NCBI GenBank assembly: GCA_964654605.1
Contig: CAZZLW010000058.1
Span: forward strand, 1-9,068
Source of the DNA: Raineya sp964654605
Lineage (GTDB): Bacteria; Bacteroidota; Bacteroidia; Cytophagales; Thermonemataceae
Direction of reading: 5' to 3'
DNA: 9,068 bases
Positions 5,910 to 9,068 of this stretch are shown here, one piece after another (position 1 is the first letter of the stretch; each line of letters starts with the position of its first letter). The notes beneath the pieces were generated by a model that was given only the letters and a program-made list of their open reading frames with translations, was not told where the DNA came from and ran no database searches. A program made the position numbers and the translations under genes.

Positions 5910-7820
5910 TCAACAGAAATATCCCGTACAATTGTATGGCACAATAGGCTGTGATGTAGCAGGATCTACGGGCACCACCCACCAACGATACCCCGTAGCA
6001 CCTGGTACAGGATTGATACGATAATTTACGATTTGTCCCCGCCATACCTGAGTAGGTCCAATGATGTTTTGTATTTGTGCCGCCGCCGAAGGCGTGAGCA
6101 ATACATTGTAGGTAATTGTAGTGCCTCCTACTTGAGCCTGAATAAAACTACTCGTGTTACTCGATACATTGGTAGATACTACAAGTGTATTCGTATTACT
6201 GCTTACAATGCTAAGATTAGGACCCACTGACCAAGTAACACTCATACAAGTAGGTGCATTAGTGAGCGTAAAAGTAGCCGTTTGGCAAAACACACTCGGA
6301 CCTACAATTTGAGCATTACTCGAAATAGCCCTTAACACCGCCGCATAGGCATCTACCAAGCCATAACCATAATTGTTATCAAACCCTGGCTCTCCTAAAT
6401 CTTGGGCTGTTTCTTGCAGAATAGTACGCACTTGGGCTTCTGTAAGATTAGGATTTACTTGCAATAACAATGCCGCTACCCCTGCTACCTGAGGGCAAGC
6501 CGCTGATGTGCCATTGAAGTTAAATATGTACTGATTATTCCTACCAAGCGTTACAATGTCTCCAATAATACCACCACTTGGAGCTACTAAATCAATCTCG
6601 GGACCGCGACTGCTATAGTCATGTAAATTTCCATTTTTATCAATTGCTCCTACTGTTATTACACCGGGTAGGTTACCTGGATAAAGTACATTTCCAAAAC
6701 TATTACCAGAGGCAAATACTACAACACAGCCTTTCCCATTTCTACCCATAGTTAAAGCATTTTGGATTGAATTGGTAATTAAGTTTGAAGGAGTATCCAA
6801 TTTCCAAGAACAACTTAATATATCTGCTTTACCAATATGCCAAGACCATACTATACTATTAGCTATTTCCACATTTGAGTATGCAAGACCTTCACTTATC
6901 ATTCTTACAGAAAGTATTTCCAAATTTGTAGCAATTCCAATGATACCAATGGTGTCATTATTTGCACCAATTATACCAGCACAAGCCTGTCCGTGAAAGT
7001 CAAAAAATGTTGTAGGTCTTCCAGGATTATCCCGATTACGGACATCTAAACCATTCAGTAACAAGCAACTTAAATCTTCGTGTGGCTCTATACCATCATC
7101 TAGCACAGCTACTCTTACCTTTTGATTTGTACTTGCACAAGTATTTATTAAGTCCCAAGCCTCAGGGGCGTTGATATCTATATTTGGTCTGCCTCCTCCT
7201 TGTCCTGTGTTATTCAGATAATATTGTAGTGGGTACAAAGGATTACAAGGACTACCAGATATGAGGTTTGGTTCTACCCATTCAACAAGACCACTTCCGT
7301 AAATAGCTTCTGTGAGTGCAAAAAGTTCACTAACTTCCTTTATATCTATGAGGTAGGTACCTAACAACTCTTGGTAACTTGTCTTATTGAATTTGCTTCC
7401 AAAAAGTTGCTCTACTTGTATAATAGTAGAATTTGGTTTTAGGGCGAGGACTATTTGATTGGTTGGATATACTTGCTCTCCTTTGTATTTGAAAGCTATC
7501 AAAAATTGCAAATCAGGAAAGGTATTCTTCAGAGAGTTTAGCTCGGATATTAAAGTATTAAATAATGAACCATTTTTTAATTTCAACAAAAAACTATTTG
7601 GTGATAGGTTTCGCAAATAAAGAGTAAAAGGTTTTGTAGATAAATTTCTGATAATCAAACTTTTACCCCCCCCAATTTGCATTTTTTCATTATGAAAAAT
7701 AACTATGGTGGTAGTATCTGACTCCAAAGTTATTATTCTGTTTTCATAACGATAAAAAACAGACTGGGCTAATGTAAATGTAAAAGAAAAAAATACAGCA
7801 AATAATAGAGATATCTTCAT
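5910..7820 (-). CDS. Secreted S8 subtilisin-like serine protease, truncated before its T9SS domain
   Basis: This encodes a 636-residue extracellular protease. Residues 1-19 are a signal peptide (cleavage likely after TLA or LAQ). Residues about 20-190 form a propeptide ending in LVEWVEPNLI, the usual junction with a subtilase domain. The catalytic domain (about 195-500) has the full set: D241 (VAVLDDGI), H276 (FHGQACAGIIG), oxyanion N373 (FASGN) and S439 (NGTSAACP). Two Ig/PKD-like modules follow: IVGPSVFC..TFTLTNAPT (from about 505) and IIGPTQVWRGQIVNYRINPVPGATGYRWW (from about 587). The frame stops at TGA 5910-5912 within the second module, although the same frame continues to a T9SS sorting domain, giving an ancestral product of 787 residues counting the TGA position. 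The truncated enzyme should reach the periplasm but not be exported by the T9SS. It lies 12 bp after a lipoprotein gene in the same operon. The propeptide carries a G8 tract (7666-7673). Confidence 0.93.
   Translation of the reverse strand: MKISLLFAVFFSFTFTLAQSVFYRYENRIITLESDTTTIVIFHNEKMQIGGGKSLIIRNLSTKPFTLYLRNLSPNSFLLKLKNGSLFNTLISELNSLKNTFPDLQFLIAFKYKGEQVYPTNQIVLALKPNSTIIQVEQLFGSKFNKTSYQELLGTYLIDIKEVSELFALTEAIYGSGLVEWVEPNLISGSPCNPLYPLQYYLNNTGQGGGRPNIDINAPEAWDLINTCASTNQKVRVAVLDDGIEPHEDLSCLLLNGLDVRNRDNPGRPTTFFDFHGQACAGIIGANNDTIGIIGIATNLEILSVRMISEGLAYSNVEIANSIVWSWHIGKADILSCSWKLDTPSNLITNSIQNALTMGRNGKGCVVVFASGNSFGNVLYPGNLPGVITVGAIDKNGNLHDYSSRGPEIDLVAPSGGIIGDIVTLGRNNQYIFNFNGTSAACPQVAGVAALLLQVNPNLTEAQVRTILQETAQDLGEPGFDNNYGYGLVDAYAAVLRAISSNAQIVGPSVFCQTATFTLTNAPTCMSVTWSVGPNLSIVSSNTNTLVVSTNVSSNTSSFIQAQVGGTTITYNVLLTPSAAAQIQNIIGPTQVWRGQIVNYRINPVPGATGYRWWVVPVDPATSQPIVPYNCTGYFC
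7666..7673 (-). repeat. G8 homopolymer in the subtilase coding strand
   Basis: Eight consecutive C on the + strand read as GGGGGGGG in the coding strand, forming most of codons 50-52 (Gly-Gly-Gly in MQIGGGKSL). It stands in an AT-rich part of the gene. Loss or gain of one G would shift the frame in the propeptide, upstream of the catalytic domain. Confidence 0.9.
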
Positions 7821-7832
7821 AATCCTTAAATA

Positions 7833-8222
7833 TTATTGATTAAATAAATTACATTGGTTTTGAATACTTATGAGAACATTAGGTGGAGGAAAACAATCTG
7901 TGTGATAACCCCACTCATCTATTACAGAGTAGTTTTTAAAGAAAATTTTTGTACCAACCACTTGCTTACTCTTGTCTAGGTTCTCTATTACCACACAATT
8001 ATTAAAACCCTTCCAATTGACCCCAATATTTCTATTTTTAATTTGAACTACCGTAAAACATATCATTGAAAGGTCAGGATTTTCATTCATTTTTCTTGCT
8101 TCAGCGATAACCACTCCCTCAATGCACTCCTCTTGCGGGTTGGGGGATTTTTTGTTGCAAGCAGTGCTGGCGGCTATCAGCCCAATCGTGGCTAAAAAGC
8201 CTAAAATTTTTAGTGTTTGCAT
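7833..8222 (-). CDS. Small cysteine-rich putative lipoprotein, function unknown
   Basis: This 129-residue protein is not recognised as a named family. Residues 1-21 form a lipoprotein signal (MQTLKILGFLATIGLIAASTA) with C22 as the lipidation site, followed by the polar linker NKKSPNPQEE. The mature part has five further cysteines (33, 55, 76, 110, 124), which could form disulfides outside the cytoplasm. It also has alternating hydrophobic stretches (EGVVIA, MICFTVVQIKN, NCVVIENL, VGTKIFFKNYSVI, NVLISIQNQC) that suggest a small beta-barrel. It is the first gene of an operon, 12 bp before the subtilase gene, so the two products are made together. A role as inhibitor, anchor or folding partner of the protease is only a guess from position. 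ATG 8222 gives a good signal peptide. Base composition is AT-rich, like the 5' half of the protease gene. Confidence 0.8.
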   Translation of the reverse strand: MQTLKILGFLATIGLIAASTACNKKSPNPQEECIEGVVIAEARKMNENPDLSMICFTVVQIKNRNIGVNWKGFNNCVVIENLDKSKQVVGTKIFFKNYSVIDEWGYHTDCFPPPNVLISIQNQCNLFNQ

Positions 8223-8281
8223 AAAATATTTGTTGGTTTATTTCTCCCTCACTTACAGGCAGAGGGTTGCTCCTTACTTGG

Positions 8282-8313
8282 TAAAAATAAAAGAATCTTT
8301 GCTAAAATACAAA
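8282..8313 (-). promoter_or_regulatory. Candidate promoter of the lipoprotein-protease operon
   Basis: On the minus strand, TTTG (8313 to 8310) and TATTTTTA (8289 to 8282, 7 of 8 to TAnnTTTG) are separated by 20 bp, with a leader of about 55 nt. It ends close to the presumed left edge of the insertion sequence, so sequence further upstream may have been displaced. Confidence 0.35.
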
Positions 8314-8326
8314 GGCTTTTATAAAT

Positions 8327-9068
8327 GAAGTTGTTTAGGATTGAAAAAGATTTCCAATGAAAGTTGTATATTTAGGTGCTGAAACTAAAATATTACTATT
8401 CATGGAAATCTTAAGCAAAGATAATATAAAAAGGTATATAATACCACATTTACAAGTAGGAAGTTTCGGGAAAGCTTTAGAGCCTGAATTTATGGTTGAA
8501 ATAGTATCAGCCAGTCTTTATCGGTTGAAAACAGGGGTGCAATGGCGTTTTTTACCTGTAAAGTCTTTTTTTAGTTCAAAAAGTTTGACTTGGCAAGGGG
8601 TTTATTATCATTTTCGGGAGTGGATAAAAGACGGTTCTTGGACACAGGTATGGATAAATTTATTGCTTGAACATCGCCGAGATTTGGACTTGTCTTGTGT
8701 GCAGTTAGATGGCAGTCATACACCTTGTAAGCGAGGCGGTGCTGCGGTGGGGTATCAGGGACGCAAAGCAAGTAAGACGAGTAATACACTCTATTTATGT
8801 GATAATCAAGGTCAGATACTCTGCTGTGCTAGTCCGCAAGAAGGGCAACATAACGATTTGTTTGAGTTACAGACACTCTTTGATGAAATTTGTAATTTTT
8901 TAACAAAAGCAGGAATTGATGTAAAAGGATTATTCCTGAATGCGGATGCTGGTTTTGATAGTAAAGAATTTAGAAAAGCCTGTGAGCAAAAAGAGGTCAT
9001 AGCCAATATTCCCCATAATCCGAGAAATAAAAAAGAGATAGAAAGCAGAGCTTATCAATATTTTGATG
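8327..9068 (+). mobile_element. Left part of an IS5-family insertion sequence, running off the window
   Basis: The element is inferred from its transposase gene. The left end cannot be placed exactly because the right inverted repeat lies outside the window. The transition near GAAGTTGTTTAGG (8327-8339) is my estimate, since it follows the presumed operon promoter and precedes the transposase by about 75 bp. No target-site duplication can be checked. Confidence 0.5.
8402..9068 (+). CDS. IS5-family DDE transposase, 3' end outside the window
   Basis: This is an uninterrupted frame of 222 codons from ATG 8402 to the window edge. The enzyme would cut and join the ends of its own element. Residues 1-90 match the N-terminal DUF4096-type domain of IS5 transposases (LYRLKTGVQWRFLP, then TWQGVYYHFREWIKDGSW). 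The RNase H-like catalytic part follows: D103 in VQLDGSHTPCKRGG, the GYQGRKASKTSNTLYLCDNQG strand region, SPQEGQHNDLFEL, and D182 in LFLNADAGFDS. The third acidic residue (E) should lie beyond position 9068. Both visible catalytic residues are present and there is no frameshift, so the element may be active. An in-frame ATG at 8357 would add 15 residues (MKVVYLGAETKILLF), but the family normally begins near MEILSKDNIKRY. Confidence 0.92.
   Translation, partial: MEILSKDNIKRYIIPHLQVGSFGKALEPEFMVEIVSASLYRLKTGVQWRFLPVKSFFSSKSLTWQGVYYHFREWIKDGSWTQVWINLLLEHRRDLDLSCVQLDGSHTPCKRGGAAVGYQGRKASKTSNTLYLCDNQGQILCCASPQEGQHNDLFELQTLFDEICNFLTKAGIDVKGLFLNADAGFDSKEFRKACEQKEVIANIPHNPRNKKEIESRAYQYFD

Noticed and set aside
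5860..5912. Selenocysteine at the in-frame TGA
   Set aside because: No convincing SECIS-like hairpin was seen directly downstream, and a selenocysteine in a PKD-like module of a secreted protease has no precedent I know of.
8357..8401. Earlier in-frame ATG for the transposase
   Set aside because: The extra 15 residues do not match the usual N-terminus of IS5-family transposases; ATG 8402 fits better.
8571..9006. Minus-strand open frames (8571-8789 and 8812-9006) opposite the transposase
   Set aside because: They lie antisense to clear transposase motifs and show no signal peptide, known motif or promoter.

Overview
The window comes from a Bacteroidota bacterium, most likely of the Cytophagales type. 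The evidence is a type IX secretion (T9SS) type A sorting domain on a secreted subtilase, an OmpA protein with calcium-binding TSP3 repeats, AT-rich leaders without Shine-Dalgarno sequences, and several matches to the Bacteroidota promoter (TTTG, about 19-21 bp, TAnnTTTG). The species cannot be named from this sequence. The layout looks chromosomal: housekeeping genes on the left and an accessory, partly decayed region on the right.

Left part (1-5387). Positions 1-270 hold no gene, but contain a long nested hairpin with a T-tract and a good promoter for a long-chain acyl-CoA synthetase (304-2091, +). That gene converges on an OmpA/TSP3 outer-membrane protein gene (2199-3287, -) and shares a bidirectional terminator with it. 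Divergent from ompA is a TetR-like regulator (3438-4088, +). It converges with a META-domain-like lipoprotein gene (4160-4567, -), which is divergent from a YjjG-type HAD nucleotidase gene (4677-5387, +).

Right part (5388-9068). A leftward two-gene operon reads from about 8280 down to about 5400. It encodes a small cysteine-rich lipoprotein (7833-8222) and, 12 bp further on, a large secreted S8 subtilase. The subtilase frame is broken by one in-frame TGA at 5910-5912. The signal peptide, propeptide, intact catalytic tetrad and two Ig/PKD-like domains are on one side, and the T9SS sorting domain is on the other (5457-5909). The frame is open on both sides of the TGA, so the lesion is recent, is a sequencing error, or is read through. 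The same gene carries a G8 homopolymer in its propeptide and a clear change in base composition inside the catalytic domain.

Immediately upstream of this operon, and divergent from it, is the left end of an IS5-family insertion sequence. Its transposase (8402 to beyond 9068) runs off the window.

No tRNA, rRNA or CRISPR was seen. I found no clearly new multi-gene system. The strongest leads are the broken and possibly switchable secreted protease, its unknown lipoprotein partner, and the neighbouring IS.
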